Source: Streptomyces sp. col6
GTDB taxonomy: Bacteria; Actinomycetota; Actinomycetes; Streptomycetales; Streptomycetaceae
Assembly: GCF_008042035.1 (NCBI RefSeq)
Contig: NZ_RDBL01000013.1
Location: 1,145,540 to 1,209,539 of the forward strand
Length of the DNA stretch: 64,000 nucleotides
Reading direction: 5' to 3'
Shown piece after piece: positions 22,794-32,063 of this stretch. The number at the start of each line of letters is the position of its first letter. Positions within the stretch are counted from its first letter, which is position 1. The notes under the pieces were generated by a model. It was given only the letters and a program-made list of their open reading frames with translations, did not search any database and was not told the origin of the DNA. A program made the translations under genes and the position numbers.

Positions 22794-23402
22794 TTACGCC
22801 GCGGAGGCCAGCCCGGCCCGGTCCCGCCGGGCCCGCGCCAGCGCCGCCGGGGTGAGCACGGGCTTCGGCACCACGATCCCGCACCCCGTGCACACCGGCC
22901 CCGACCACGGCTCGCTGTCCAGGTCGTGCCGCCAGGTGATCCGGGTCCTGGCGCACACCGGGCAGCCGGCGCCCGGCTCCCCCTCCAGGGCCGAGATCAG
23001 CCGGGCCAGCACCTCGGCGAGCGGTGCCGAGGGGTGCACCGACGGATCGTCGCAGCGCGCGACCCCGTTGCCGCCCCAGGTGCGCCGGTGCCAGTCGTCG
23101 AAGGCGCCCGGCCGGCGCAGCCCCCGGTGCTTCTCCCGCCTGCGGCGCTCCGCGAACCCCGCCTCGTAGCCGAGCCAGACCGTGCGGGCCCGCTCCAGCT
23201 CGTCCAGGGCACGCATCAGCCGCACCGGGTCCGGGGCCCGGTCCTCGGGGGCGATGCCGTGCCGTGCGCACAGATGGTCCCAGGTCGCGCGGTGCCCGTA
23301 AGGGGCGAAGCGCTCCAGGCACTTGCGCAGCGAGTACCGCCGCAGTGCCAGATCGCTCCTCGGATCGCGGACCTGTCTCGCCAGACTCCGGAAACCGGCC
23401 AT
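22794..23402 (-). CDS. Conserved hypothetical protein with zinc-ribbon-like C-terminus
   Basis: 202 residues, very rich in Arg. The first two thirds (LRRYSLRKCLERFAPYGHRATWDHLCARHGI ... LMRALDELERARTVWLGYEAGFAERRRREKHRGLRRP) are helical and basic. The last third has two Cys pairs (CPVC, CTGC) about 30 residues apart, suggesting a zinc ribbon. It could bind nucleic acid; no known domain is recognised. GGAGGTGG upstream of ATG 23402 supports the start. No partner gene on this strand. Confidence 0.75.
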   Translation of the reverse strand: MAGFRSLARQVRDPRSDLALRRYSLRKCLERFAPYGHRATWDHLCARHGIAPEDRAPDPVRLMRALDELERARTVWLGYEAGFAERRRREKHRGLRRPGAFDDWHRRTWGGNGVARCDDPSVHPSAPLAEVLARLISALEGEPGAGCPVCARTRITWRHDLDSEPWSGPVCTGCGIVVPKPVLTPAALARARRDRAGLASAA

Positions 23403-23572
23403 TGCACCGCCACCTCCGTCGCTCGTGCTCCGTCGCCCGTACTTCGGCGTCAGGGGATGGACGTACGACTGCCCGGATCGGCTCCATCCAAAGGCCGGAA
23501 CGTCCGACAGATGAGACGCCGCACAGAATCCGTCGGCATGTGGTGATTCGGAAAAGGTGACCGATGTTCATC

Positions 23573-23586
23573 TTACCGGCCGGTCA
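23573..23586. promoter_or_regulatory. Palindrome upstream of the penicillin-acylase gene
   Basis: TTACCGGCCGGTCA contains a perfect 10-bp palindrome ACCGGCCGGT with flanking T/A symmetry, 46 bp before the start codon, a likely regulator site. Confidence 0.45.
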
Positions 23587-23631
23587 TACCGCCAGTAACC
23601 TGCCGCGCATCGGCCTCTCGGAGGAGTACGC

Positions 23632-26472
23632 ATGCCCCCACGCACCCGTATGACCGCCCGCACCGGTACCGCCAGAGCAGGTGCGCTCGCCGCCGCTCTC
23701 GTCCTCGGTACGTCCCTGCTCGCCGCCGCGCCGCACGCGGGCGCCGCCGAGGCGGACCCCGTCCCCGACTACTGCCAGGGGCAGTGCGACGACATCCTGC
23801 CGCCCGGCGAGAACGGCAACGCCACCCTGGTCGAGATCCTCGGCAACAAGGCGTTCGGCACCCACCCCGCGCACAGCGACGACCAGCTCGACCGCTACAA
23901 CGGGCTGGTCGCCGGGCACACCGGGCTCACCGACCAGAAGCTCACCGACTTCTTCAACGACGCCTCCTTCGGCGTCCCGAAGGACCAGGTCGAGTCCGTC
24001 ACCTCGCCCCGCGACGACGTCACCATCACCCGCGACAAGTCCTCCGGCGTCCCGCACATCAAGGGCACCACCCGTTACGGCACCGAGTTCGGCGCCGGGT
24101 ACGCCGCCGGACAGGACCGGCTCTGGCTGATGGACCTCTTCCGGCACATCGGGCGCGGCGAGCTGACCTCGTTCGCCGGCGGTGCTCTCGCCAACCAGGG
24201 CCTGGAGCAGCAGTTCTGGCCGCAGGCCCCGTACACCGAGGCCGATCTGGAGGCCCAGGTCGAGTACATCAGGACCCATGAGGGGGCCCGGGGCGAGCAG
24301 GCCATGGCGGACGCGCAGGCGTACGTCGACGGCATCAACGCCTACCGCAAGAAGTCGAAGGACGGCCGCTACTTCCCCGGCGAGTACGTCCTGACCGGCA
24401 AGATCGACGCCATCACGAACATAGGCGAGATCCAGCCGTTCAAACTGACCGACCTGATCTCGATCGCCTCGGTCGTCGGCGGCCAGTTCGGCGGCGGGGG
24501 CGGCGGCGAGGTGCAGGCAGCCCTGTCGCTGCTGTCCGCGCAGCAGAAGTACGGCGTCGCCGAGGGCACCAAGGTGTGGGAGTCCTTCCGCCAGCGCAAC
24601 GACCCCGAGGCCGTCCTCACCATCCACGACGGCACCTCCTTCCCGTACGCCAACAAGCCCGACAAGGCCGTCGGCACCGCGCTCCCGGACCGGGGTTCCG
24701 TCACCGCCGAACCCCTCATCCACGACCGCACCGGGTCCGCCGGCACCGGGGTGAAGGCGCCCGTCAAGGCTCCCGCCACGCTCAAGAAGGCGCAGGGCAT
24801 CTTCGACGACGGCGTCATCCCGGAGGGCTCACTGCCCGGCTCCGGCTCCGGCGCCCAGAAGCGCGGCATGTCCAACGCCCTGGTGGTGTCGGGCAAGAGC
24901 ACCGCGAGCGGGCACCCGGTCGCCGTGTTCGGGCCGCAGACCGGCTACTTCGCCCCGCAGCTGATGATGCTCCAGGAGCTCCAGGGCCCCGGCATCAGCG
25001 CCCGCGGCGTCTCCTTCGCCGGCGTCGGCATGTACATCCAGATGGGCCGCGGCCAGGACTACGCCTGGAGCGCCACCTCGGCCGGCCAGGACATCACCGA
25101 CACCTACGCCGTCGACCTGTGCGAGCCCGACGGCTCGGCGCCCACCAAGGACTCCACGCACTACCTCTACCGGGGCGCCTGCACCGCGATGGAGAAGATG
25201 GAGAAGACCAACTCCTGGAAGCCGACCGTCGCCGACTCCACCGCCAAGGGCTCCTACCGGATGCAGGTGTGGCGCACGGACTACGGCATCGTCACCCACC
25301 GCGCCACCATGGGCGGCAAGCCCGTCGCGTATACCTCACTGCGCTCCACCTACCGGCACGAGGCCGACTCCATCATCGGCTTCCAGATGCTCAACGACCC
25401 GTCGTACGTCACCGACGCCGCCTCCTTCCAGCAGGCGGCGAGCAACATCGACTACGCCTTCAACTGGTTCTACGCCGACTCCCGCACCGCCGCCTACTAC
25501 AACAGCGGCATGAACCCGGTGCGCCCGTCCGGCATCGACCCGGCGCTCCCGATCCGCGCCGAGAAGGCGTACGAGTGGCAGGGCTTCGAACCGGCGGCCA
25601 ACACCGCCGCGTACACCCCGTTCGCCGAGCACCCGCACTCCAGCGGGCAGGACTACTACATCTCCTGGAACAACAAGCAGGCCGAGGGATACGCCGCCTC
25701 GGGCTTCGGGCTCAGCGCGGTGCACCGGGGCGACCTGCTCGACGACCGGGTCTCCAAGCTCGTCGACGAGGGCGGTGTGACCCGCGCCTCGCTGACCCGT
25801 GCGATGGCGGACGCGGCCCTCACCGACCTGCGCGGCGAGCAGCTGCTGCCCGAGCTGCTGAAGGTCATCCGCTCCCAGCCGGTCACCGACCCGGACCTGA
25901 ACGCGGTGGTCCAGCAGCTGGACTCCTGGCGGGCGTCGGGCGCCCAGCGCAAGGAGAGCAGCCCCGGCTCGCACACGTACACCCACGCCGACGCGGTCCG
26001 GATCATGGACGCGTGGTGGCCGAAGCTCATCGACGCGGAGTTCCGGCCCGGTCTCGGTGACGACCTGTACGGGGCGCTGACCACGAACCTCGCCACCGAC
26101 GAGTCCCCGGCCGCCAGCCACGGGCCGAGCGGGGCGCACAGCGGTTCGGCCTTCCAGTACGGCTGGTGGGGCTTCGCCGACAAGGACCTGCGCCAGGTGC
26201 TCGGCCAGCCGGTCAAGGGCCCGCTGGCCAAGTCGTACTGCGGCAACGGTGACCTGAGCGCCTGCCGTACGGTGCTGCTGTCCTCGCTCAAGGAGGCGGC
26301 GGCGGTGCCGGCGACGGAGGTCTACCCGGCCGACGACAGCTGCAAGGCCGGCGAGCAGTGGTGCACGGACTCGATCATCCACCGCGCGCTGGGCGGCATC
26401 TCCCAGAAGGCCATCCACTGGCAGAACCGCCCGACGTACCAACAGGTGGTGGAGTTCCCGAGCCACCGGTAA
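23632..26472 (+). CDS. Secreted penicillin-acylase-family Ntn hydrolase
   Basis: 946 residues, large for the family. Signal peptide at about residues 1-39 (ending AAPHAGAAEA). The alpha region has YGTEFGAGYAAGQDRLWLMDLFRHIGRGEL; a spacer leads to the processing site KRGM-S, with nucleophile Ser414 beginning the beta chain (SNALVVSGKSTASGHP). Autocleavage before this Ser would give the mature two-chain enzyme. Related secreted acylases in streptomycetes hydrolyse penicillins, N-acyl-homoserine lactones or lipopeptide side chains; sequence alone does not choose. GAGGAG at 23621-23626 sets the start. Many Cys residues suggest disulfides. Convergent with the muramidase gene. Confidence 0.92.
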   Translation: MPPRTRMTARTGTARAGALAAALVLGTSLLAAAPHAGAAEADPVPDYCQGQCDDILPPGENGNATLVEILGNKAFGTHPAHSDDQLDRYNGLVAGHTGLTDQKLTDFFNDASFGVPKDQVESVTSPRDDVTITRDKSSGVPHIKGTTRYGTEFGAGYAAGQDRLWLMDLFRHIGRGELTSFAGGALANQGLEQQFWPQAPYTEADLEAQVEYIRTHEGARGEQAMADAQAYVDGINAYRKKSKDGRYFPGEYVLTGKIDAITNIGEIQPFKLTDLISIASVVGGQFGGGGGGEVQAALSLLSAQQKYGVAEGTKVWESFRQRNDPEAVLTIHDGTSFPYANKPDKAVGTALPDRGSVTAEPLIHDRTGSAGTGVKAPVKAPATLKKAQGIFDDGVIPEGSLPGSGSGAQKRGMSNALVVSGKSTASGHPVAVFGPQTGYFAPQLMMLQELQGPGISARGVSFAGVGMYIQMGRGQDYAWSATSAGQDITDTYAVDLCEPDGSAPTKDSTHYLYRGACTAMEKMEKTNSWKPTVADSTAKGSYRMQVWRTDYGIVTHRATMGGKPVAYTSLRSTYRHEADSIIGFQMLNDPSYVTDAASFQQAASNIDYAFNWFYADSRTAAYYNSGMNPVRPSGIDPALPIRAEKAYEWQGFEPAANTAAYTPFAEHPHSSGQDYYISWNNKQAEGYAASGFGLSAVHRGDLLDDRVSKLVDEGGVTRASLTRAMADAALTDLRGEQLLPELLKVIRSQPVTDPDLNAVVQQLDSWRASGAQRKESSPGSHTYTHADAVRIMDAWWPKLIDAEFRPGLGDDLYGALTTNLATDESPAASHGPSGAHSGSAFQYGWWGFADKDLRQVLGQPVKGPLAKSYCGNGDLSACRTVLLSSLKEAAAVPATEVYPADDSCKAGEQWCTDSIIHRALGGISQKAIHWQNRPTYQQVVEFPSHR

Positions 26473-26478
26473 ACCCGC

Positions 26479-26537
26479 CCCGCCCGGCACACCCAGCCCG
26501 TCCGGCGTTTGAGGACGGAACCGGTGCGCCGGGCGGG
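26479..26537. repeat. Streptomyces extragenic repeat acting as bidirectional terminator
   Basis: It contains GTCCGGCGTTTGAGGAC, the core of a repeat that, from memory, is scattered through streptomycete intergenic regions. CCGTCC/GGACGG (26498-26503/26513-26518) form an inner hairpin and 26479-26488 pairs with 26528-26537 as a 10-bp outer stem. It lies between two convergent genes. Confidence 0.7.
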
Positions 26538-26575
26538 CCCCCACACGCTTCACCGCACGCGCGGGCCGCGCACAC

Positions 26576-27862
26576 TCACCGATACTGCAAGTACCGCTTA
26601 CGGACGGCCCGGAACTTCGCGAGATCCGCCGCCCACGCGCCGACAACCTCGTCCACGTCCGCCCCCGCGTCGATCATCGTCCGCACCCGCGTATTGCCGG
26701 TCAGCTTGTCGATCCAGTTGTCCGACCGCCACGCGAACCCGCTCCACGTCCGCTTCGCGGTGATCAGCAGCGCGATTCCCGTGCGCACCGGGTCGAAGAC
26801 CTCGCGGTCCAGGACGTGCAGCTGCACGCCGCCCACCGTGACGCCCTGGAACTTGGAGAACGTCGGCGCGAAGTACGCCTCGCGGAACGCCACTCCGGGC
26901 AGATCGAGCGCGTTGGCCGCGTCCGCCCACGTGTGGTCGATGCCCTCCGCGCCCAGCAGCTCGAACGGGCGGGTTGTGCCGCGCCCCTCGGAGAGGTTCG
27001 TCCCCTCGAACATGCAGGTGCCGGAGTAGACGAGCGCCGTGTCGGCCGTCGGCATGTTGGGGCTCGGCGGCACCCACGGCAGGCCCGTCGCGTCGAAGAA
27101 GTCGGAGCGCGACCACCCCGACATCTTCACGGTCTCCAGCTCGGCCGGGCGGTCCTTCAGGAACTCCCCGTTGAACAGCAGCGCCAGCTCGGTCACCGTC
27201 ATGCCGTGCGCCTGCGAGATCTCCCGCCGCCCCACGAACGTGCCGAATGCCGGGTCCAGCACCGGCCCGAGCGCGGCCCGCCCGGTCACCGGGTTCGGCC
27301 TGTCGAGCACGACGAACTTCTTGCCCGCGAGCGCCGCCGCCTCCATGCAGTCGTACAGCGTCCAGATGTACGTGTAGAAGCGGGCGCCGGCGTCCTGGAT
27401 GTCGAAGACGACCGTGTCCACGCCCGACGTGGTGAAGATGTCCGCCAGCGCCTGACCGCTCTTCAGATACGTGTCGTAGACCGGCAGTCCGGTCGCCGGG
27501 TCGTCGTACCGGCCCTCCGAGCCGCCCGCCTGCGCGGTGCCCCGGAAGCCGTGTTCGGGGCCGAAGACGGCGGTGAGGTTCACCCGGCCGTCCGGGTGCA
27601 TCACGTCCACGATGTGCCGGACGTCGGAGGTGATCCCGGTCGGGTTGGTGACGACGCCGACCCGCTGCCCCTTCAGCAGGGCGTAGCCGTCCGCCGCCAG
27701 CCGGTCGAACCCGGTACGGACCCGCGGCCCGCCCCCGTTCCCGTGCCCATGGCCCTTGCCGTGCGACGGACCGGCCGCCGCGGGCCCGGCCGAAGCGGCC
27801 GTGGCCGCGAGGGCCCCCATCGCACCGCCGGCGGTCAGCAAACCACGCCTGGACAGGCTCAT
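26576..27862 (-). CDS. Tat-exported exo-beta-N-acetylmuramidase NamZ-like (DUF1343)
   Basis: 428 residues. The N-terminus SLSRRGLLTAGG is a twin-arginine signal, followed by a hydrophobic Ala-rich segment and a His/Gly-rich linker (HGKGHGHGNGGG). The rest is a full DUF1343 protein (GVVTNPTGITSDVRHIVDVM, FGPEHGFRGTAQAG, FDIQDAGARFYTYIWTLYDCMEAA, LDRPNPVTG, WVPPSPNMPTADTALVYSGTCMFEGTNLSEGRGTTRPFE). This family was shown to be exo-beta-N-acetylmuramidases that remove terminal MurNAc, so it probably recycles or remodels peptidoglycan outside the cell. GGAGG lies seven bases before ATG 27862. Confidence 0.9.
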   Translation of the reverse strand: MSLSRRGLLTAGGAMGALAATAASAGPAAAGPSHGKGHGHGNGGGPRVRTGFDRLAADGYALLKGQRVGVVTNPTGITSDVRHIVDVMHPDGRVNLTAVFGPEHGFRGTAQAGGSEGRYDDPATGLPVYDTYLKSGQALADIFTTSGVDTVVFDIQDAGARFYTYIWTLYDCMEAAALAGKKFVVLDRPNPVTGRAALGPVLDPAFGTFVGRREISQAHGMTVTELALLFNGEFLKDRPAELETVKMSGWSRSDFFDATGLPWVPPSPNMPTADTALVYSGTCMFEGTNLSEGRGTTRPFELLGAEGIDHTWADAANALDLPGVAFREAYFAPTFSKFQGVTVGGVQLHVLDREVFDPVRTGIALLITAKRTWSGFAWRSDNWIDKLTGNTRVRTMIDAGADVDEVVGAWAADLAKFRAVRKRYLQYR

Positions 27863-27992
27863 TCGGCTACCTCCAAGATCGCGACGAGTGTCATGGTCAC
27901 GCACGCTAGCGCGCGGAGGGGCCCGGGGGAACGTGTCGGACGGGGCCGCCGCGCCGGGAGTGACCGATGAGACGGCTCCACCCCTTCCCTCG

Positions 27993-28014
27993 CGACATAC
28001 CGACTGGTTAGTCT
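27993..28014. promoter_or_regulatory. Shared TetR operator before the SDR/acyl-CoA ligase operon
   Basis: CGACATACCGACTGGT at 27993-28008 recurs in inverted orientation at 34524-34539. With the following bases it forms a degenerate palindrome ATNCCGAC-N2-GTNNG. It lies 39 bp before the SDR start. Confidence 0.75.
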
Positions 28015-28046
28015 GCCCGTGCAGTCGGCTGAGAGGTGCGAGAGCG

Positions 28047-28811
28047 ATGAGTACGGTGCAGGGCGCGGGCGTGGTGGTCACCGGGGCCGGAGGCGGCATC
28101 GGCGCCGCGCTCGCCCGCAGATTCGCCGCCGAGGGCGCACGGGTCGTCGTCAACGACCTCGACGCCTCCCGGATCGAGGCGCTCGCCGAGGAGACCGGCG
28201 CCATCGCGGTCGCCGGGGACGCCTCCCGGATCGTGGACGCGGCCCGGGACGCGCTGGACGGCACCATCGACGTCTACTGCGCCAACGCGGGCCTCGCCTC
28301 GCCGGGCGACCCGATGGCCGACGAGGAGGTCTGGGCCGCGGCCTGGGACGTCAACGTGATGGCCCACGTCCGGGCGGCCCGCGCGCTGCTCCCGGACTGG
28401 CTGGAGCGCGGCAGCGGCCGGTTCGTCGCCACGGCGTCCGCCGCCGGGCTGCTGACCATGATCGGCGCCGCCCCGTACAGCGTCACCAAGCACGGCGCGG
28501 TCGCCTTCGCCGAATGGCTCTCGCTGACCTACCGGCACCGGGGCGTCAAGGTCCACGCGATCTGCCCGCAGGGTGTGCGCACGGACATGCTCACCGCCGC
28601 CGGATCGGCCGGCGAACTCGTTCTCGCGCCCGGCGCCATCGAGCCGGAGGCCGTCGCGGACGCCCTGTTCGACGCCATGGCGAACGACCGCTTCCTGGTC
28701 CTGCCCCACCCCGAGGTCAGCGGCTACTACGAAGCCAGGGCCGCCGACACCGACCGCTGGATCCGCGGCATGAACCGCCTCCAGCGCACCTGGGAGGAGA
28801 CCGGCGCATGA
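28047..28811 (+). CDS. Short-chain dehydrogenase/reductase
   Basis: 254 residues. Cofactor motif TGAGGGIGAALA near residue 12, an acidic residue after the second strand (VVNDLDAS, favouring NAD), NAG in CANAGLAS, and catalytic Ser/Tyr/Lys in ATASAAGLL...APYSVTKHG. The C-terminal VSGYYEARAADTDRWIRGMNRLQ is typical of SDRs linked to fatty-acid or steroid-like degradation. First gene of an operon: its stop overlaps the acyl-CoA ligase start by ATGA. GAGAGGTG lies upstream of ATG 28047. A TetR operator precedes it. Confidence 0.93.
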   Translation: MSTVQGAGVVVTGAGGGIGAALARRFAAEGARVVVNDLDASRIEALAEETGAIAVAGDASRIVDAARDALDGTIDVYCANAGLASPGDPMADEEVWAAAWDVNVMAHVRAARALLPDWLERGSGRFVATASAAGLLTMIGAAPYSVTKHGAVAFAEWLSLTYRHRGVKVHAICPQGVRTDMLTAAGSAGELVLAPGAIEPEAVADALFDAMANDRFLVLPHPEVSGYYEARAADTDRWIRGMNRLQRTWEETGA

Positions 28812-30466
28812 CCGAGTCGATCTACGCGGCGAAGCCCTGGCTGCCGCTGCTCAGCGAGGCCCAGCGGGCCCCCGTCCACCCCGCCGAGACCCTGGTGCAC
28901 GCCTTCCGTGCGTCGGTCGCCCGCACCCCGGACCATCCGGCGCTCGCCTACTTCGACGGACGCCTGAGCTACCGCGAGACGGACGAGCTGTCCGACTCCG
29001 TGGCCGGCCACCTCGCCGCCCGGGGCCTGGAGCGCGGCGACCGGGTCGCGATCATGCTCCAGAACTCCCCGCAGTTCGTCCTCGCACTCCTCGGCGCCTG
29101 GAAGGCCGGGGCCACCGTCGTCCCGCTCAACCCGATGTACAAGTCCGCCGAGGTCGGCCACGTACTCAAGGACGCCGAGGTCACCGCCCTCATCTGCGCG
29201 GACCGGGCCTGGGAGGCGTATCTGCGGGACACCGCCGCCGCCGCGCCCGGCGTCCGGATCGCGCTCACCGCCTGCGAGCTGGACCTCCAGACGAAGAACG
29301 ACGAGCGGGTGCTGAACTTCGAGCGGCTGCCCGTCACCGAGGACGCAGACGACCTGGTCGCCGTCGCCCGCCGGGGCCTCGCCGCGCCCGCGGGCCGGGA
29401 ACTCACCGCCTCCGACACGGCGTTGATCAGCTACACCTCCGGGACCAGCGGCACCCCCAAGGGCGCCATGAACTCCCACGGCAACATCATGGTCAACGCC
29501 GAACGCCAGCGCACCGGCCACCCCGTCCCCGAGGGCGCCGCCTACTTCGCGCTCGCCCCGCTCTTCCACATCACCGGCATGGTCTGCCAGCTGGCCGCCT
29601 GCCTCACCAACGGGGGCACCCTGGTCCTCGCCTACCGCTTCCACCCCGGGGTCGTCCTCGACGCCTTCGCCGAGCACCGGCCCGCGTACACCGTCGGCCC
29701 CTCCACCGCCTTCATGGCGCTCGCGGCCACCCCCGGCGTGACTCCCGAGCACTTCGCGTCCTTCCAGGTCATCTCCTCCGGCGGGGCGCCGCTGCCGCCC
29801 GCGCTCGTGGAGAAGTTCCGGTCCGGCTTCGGCCCGTACATACGCAACGGCTACGGCCTCACCGAGTGCACCGCCCCCTGCGCCTCCGTACCCCCGGAGC
29901 GCGAGGCCCCCGTCGACCCGGTCTCCGGCACCCTCTCGGTCGGCGTGCCCGGCCCGGACACCGTCGTCCGGATCATCGACGAGAACGGCGCGGACCTGCC
30001 CTTCGGCGAGCAGGGCGAGATCGCGGTGCGCGGCCCGCAGGTCGTCTCCGGCTACTGGCGGCTGCCCGAGGCCACCGCCGCCGCCTTCCCCGACGGCGAG
30101 CTGCGCACCGGCGACATCGGCTTCATGGACCGCGAGGGCTGGCTCTACGTCGTCGACCGCAAGAAGGACATGATCAACGCCTCCGGCTTCAAGGTCTGGC
30201 CCCGCGAGGTGGAGGACGTCCTCTACACGCACCCGGCCGTCCGCGAGGCCGCCGTCGTGGGCGTGCCCGACACCTACCGGGGCGAGACCGTCCGGGCGTA
30301 CGTCAGCCTGCGGCCCGGCGAGAGCGTCGCACCGGACGAGCTGGGCGCGTACTGCAAGGAACGGCTCGCCGCGTACAAGTACCCGCGCGAAGTCGAGATC
30401 CTGGCCGAGCTGCCCAAGACGGCAAGTGGGAAGATCCTCAGGCGGGAACTGCGTTCCCCCCGGTAG
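28808..30466 (+). CDS. Acyl-CoA synthetase (AMP-forming)
   Basis: 552 residues. ANL superfamily with P-loop SYTSGTSGTPKGAM, NGYGLTECTAP (A5 region), the core aspartate in LRTGDIGFMD, and the C-terminal hinge and catalytic Lys (VDRKKDMINASGFKVWPREVED ... LPKTASGKILRREL). It activates a carboxylic acid to its CoA thioester via acyl-AMP. It is coupled to the SDR gene upstream and followed 33 bp later by a TetR gene on the same strand. Together with the acyl-CoA dehydrogenase at 32.2 kb it would start beta-oxidation of an unidentified acid. Confidence 0.94.
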   Translation: MTESIYAAKPWLPLLSEAQRAPVHPAETLVHAFRASVARTPDHPALAYFDGRLSYRETDELSDSVAGHLAARGLERGDRVAIMLQNSPQFVLALLGAWKAGATVVPLNPMYKSAEVGHVLKDAEVTALICADRAWEAYLRDTAAAAPGVRIALTACELDLQTKNDERVLNFERLPVTEDADDLVAVARRGLAAPAGRELTASDTALISYTSGTSGTPKGAMNSHGNIMVNAERQRTGHPVPEGAAYFALAPLFHITGMVCQLAACLTNGGTLVLAYRFHPGVVLDAFAEHRPAYTVGPSTAFMALAATPGVTPEHFASFQVISSGGAPLPPALVEKFRSGFGPYIRNGYGLTECTAPCASVPPEREAPVDPVSGTLSVGVPGPDTVVRIIDENGADLPFGEQGEIAVRGPQVVSGYWRLPEATAAAFPDGELRTGDIGFMDREGWLYVVDRKKDMINASGFKVWPREVEDVLYTHPAVREAAVVGVPDTYRGETVRAYVSLRPGESVAPDELGAYCKERLAAYKYPREVEILAELPKTASGKILRRELRSPR

Positions 30467-30499
30467 CACAGAGATACGAACGGAAGGAAGGCGGCGGCT

Positions 30500-31093
30500 A
30501 TGGCCAAGGAGACGGACGGGAACGGCACCCCCGTCCCCCAGCGGTTGCTGGCCGCCGCCACGAGGCTTTTCGCCGAGCAGGGCTACGACCGCACCTCGGT
30601 CCAGGAGATCGTCGAGGCGGCCGGCGTCACCAAGGGGGCGCTGTACCACTACTTCGGCTCCAAGGAGGACCTGCTCCAGGAGGTGTACGCCCGGGTGCTG
30701 CGCCTCCAGCAGGAGCGCCTCGACGCCTTCGCGAACGCCGACGCGCCCATCGAGCAGCGGCTGCGCGACGCGGCGGCCGACGTCGTCGTCACCACCATCG
30801 ACAACCTTGACGACGCCTCGATCTTCTTCCGCTCCATGCACCACCTGAGCCCCGAGAAGAACAAGCAGGTACGGGGCGAGCGGCGGCGCTACCACGAGCG
30901 CTTCCGCGCTCTCGTCGAGGAGGGCCAGCGCAGCGGGGTGTTCTCCACGGCCACCCCGGCGGATCTGATCGTCGACTACCACTTCGGCTCGGTCCACCAC
31001 CTGTCGACCTGGTACCGCCCGGACGGCCCCCTCACCCCGCAGGAGGTCGCCGACCACCTCGCGGACCTGCTGCTGCGGGCGCTCAGACCGTAA
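30500..31093 (+). CDS. TetR regulator of the SDR/acyl-CoA ligase regulon
   Basis: 197 residues. Strong TetR HTH (PQRLLAAATRLFAEQGYDRTSVQEIVEAAGVTKGALYHYFGSKEDLLQEVYARVL) with a FadR/KstR2-like C-terminal helical domain. It is the third gene of the operon and the likely owner of the palindromic CCGAC-N2-GTCGG operators at 28.0 and 34.5 kb, which would make it autoregulatory. AAGGAAGG lies at about 30482-30489, ten bases before the ATG. The last 11 bases overlap the 3' end of the convergent LysR gene. Confidence 0.9.
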   Translation: MAKETDGNGTPVPQRLLAAATRLFAEQGYDRTSVQEIVEAAGVTKGALYHYFGSKEDLLQEVYARVLRLQQERLDAFANADAPIEQRLRDAAADVVVTTIDNLDDASIFFRSMHHLSPEKNKQVRGERRRYHERFRALVEEGQRSGVFSTATPADLIVDYHFGSVHHLSTWYRPDGPLTPQEVADHLADLLLRALRP

Positions 31094-31970
31094 CGGGCTC
31101 CCCACCGCACAGCCGCCCGAGCAGTGCCTCCGCCGCCGGGTTGCGCGGCCGCGGCGCCCGGCCCACCAGCAGCACCGTCCGGCCCGGCTCCGGCTGCCGG
31201 ATGGTCACGCACGGCAGCCCCGCGTCCTCGCCGATCCGGCGCGGCACGATCGCCACCCCGATGCCCGCCCGGACGAGGTCGACCAGCAGCCGGATCTGCG
31301 TGACGTCGCAGGTGATCCGGCGCTCCAGGCCGCAGTGCGCGGCCAGCCGGCGCACCGCCGTCTCCAGGCCCGTGCCCGCGCGGAAGTCCACGAACGGCTC
31401 GTCGGCGAGGTCCTTGATCAGGGTGCGCCCCGCCGTCGCGAGCCGGTGCCCCGGCGCGGTGATCAGCACCAGGTCCTCGTGCCAGGTCGCGAACGCGGTG
31501 AGCCCCTCGGGCAGCGCGGCGGCGTCCGGCGCCAGGAAGGCGAGATCCAGCTCCCCGGCGCGCACCCCCGCCACCAGCTCCGGCGTCGTCGCCTCGCGCA
31601 GCGAGATCTGCACCCCGGGCCACAGCCCGTGGAACGCGGCCAGCTCGGCGGCCAGGTCGACGCAGGTCAGCGTCTGGATCGTGCCGACGCGCACCCGCCC
31701 GGTCGCCAGCCCCGACACGGCGGCCACCGCGTCGCGCGCGGCGTCCGTCCCCGCGAGCACCGTCCGCGCGGCCGGCAGCAGCGCCCTGCCCGCCTCGGTG
31801 AGGACCACCCGGCGGCCGGTGCGGTCGAACAGCTCGGCGCCCAGTTCCCGTTCCAGATTGCGTACGGACGTGCTCAGCGCGGACTGCACGATCAGTTCGG
31901 CACGGGCGGCGGCGGTGAAGCTGCCGTGCGTGACCACCGCCATGAAGTGGCGGAGCTGGCGAATCTCCAT
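31083..31970 (-). CDS. LysR-family transcriptional regulator
   Basis: 295 residues. N-terminal winged HTH (MEIRQLRHFMAVVTHGSFTAAARAELIVQSALSTSVRNLERELGAELFDRTGRRVVLTEAG) and a periplasmic-binding-protein-like effector domain (VRVGTIQTLTCVDLAAELAAFHG...ELDLAFL...). LysR regulators usually act on a divergent gene; here the divergent frame is a 54-codon ORF at 32064. An ATC-N9-GAT-like element lies in the gap at about 31992-32006. It overlaps the TetR gene tail to tail. Confidence 0.92.
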   Translation of the reverse strand: MEIRQLRHFMAVVTHGSFTAAARAELIVQSALSTSVRNLERELGAELFDRTGRRVVLTEAGRALLPAARTVLAGTDAARDAVAAVSGLATGRVRVGTIQTLTCVDLAAELAAFHGLWPGVQISLREATTPELVAGVRAGELDLAFLAPDAAALPEGLTAFATWHEDLVLITAPGHRLATAGRTLIKDLADEPFVDFRAGTGLETAVRRLAAHCGLERRITCDVTQIRLLVDLVRAGIGVAIVPRRIGEDAGLPCVTIRQPEPGRTVLLVGRAPRPRNPAAEALLGRLCGGEPVTV

Positions 31971-32063
31971 CCGCCCACGCTAGCGGCCCGCATCTACGCT
32001 ATCGATGGGTGGCAGCGAATCCATCTGTTGGACCGCCTCCCGGACCGGGGCCAAGCTGGATTC

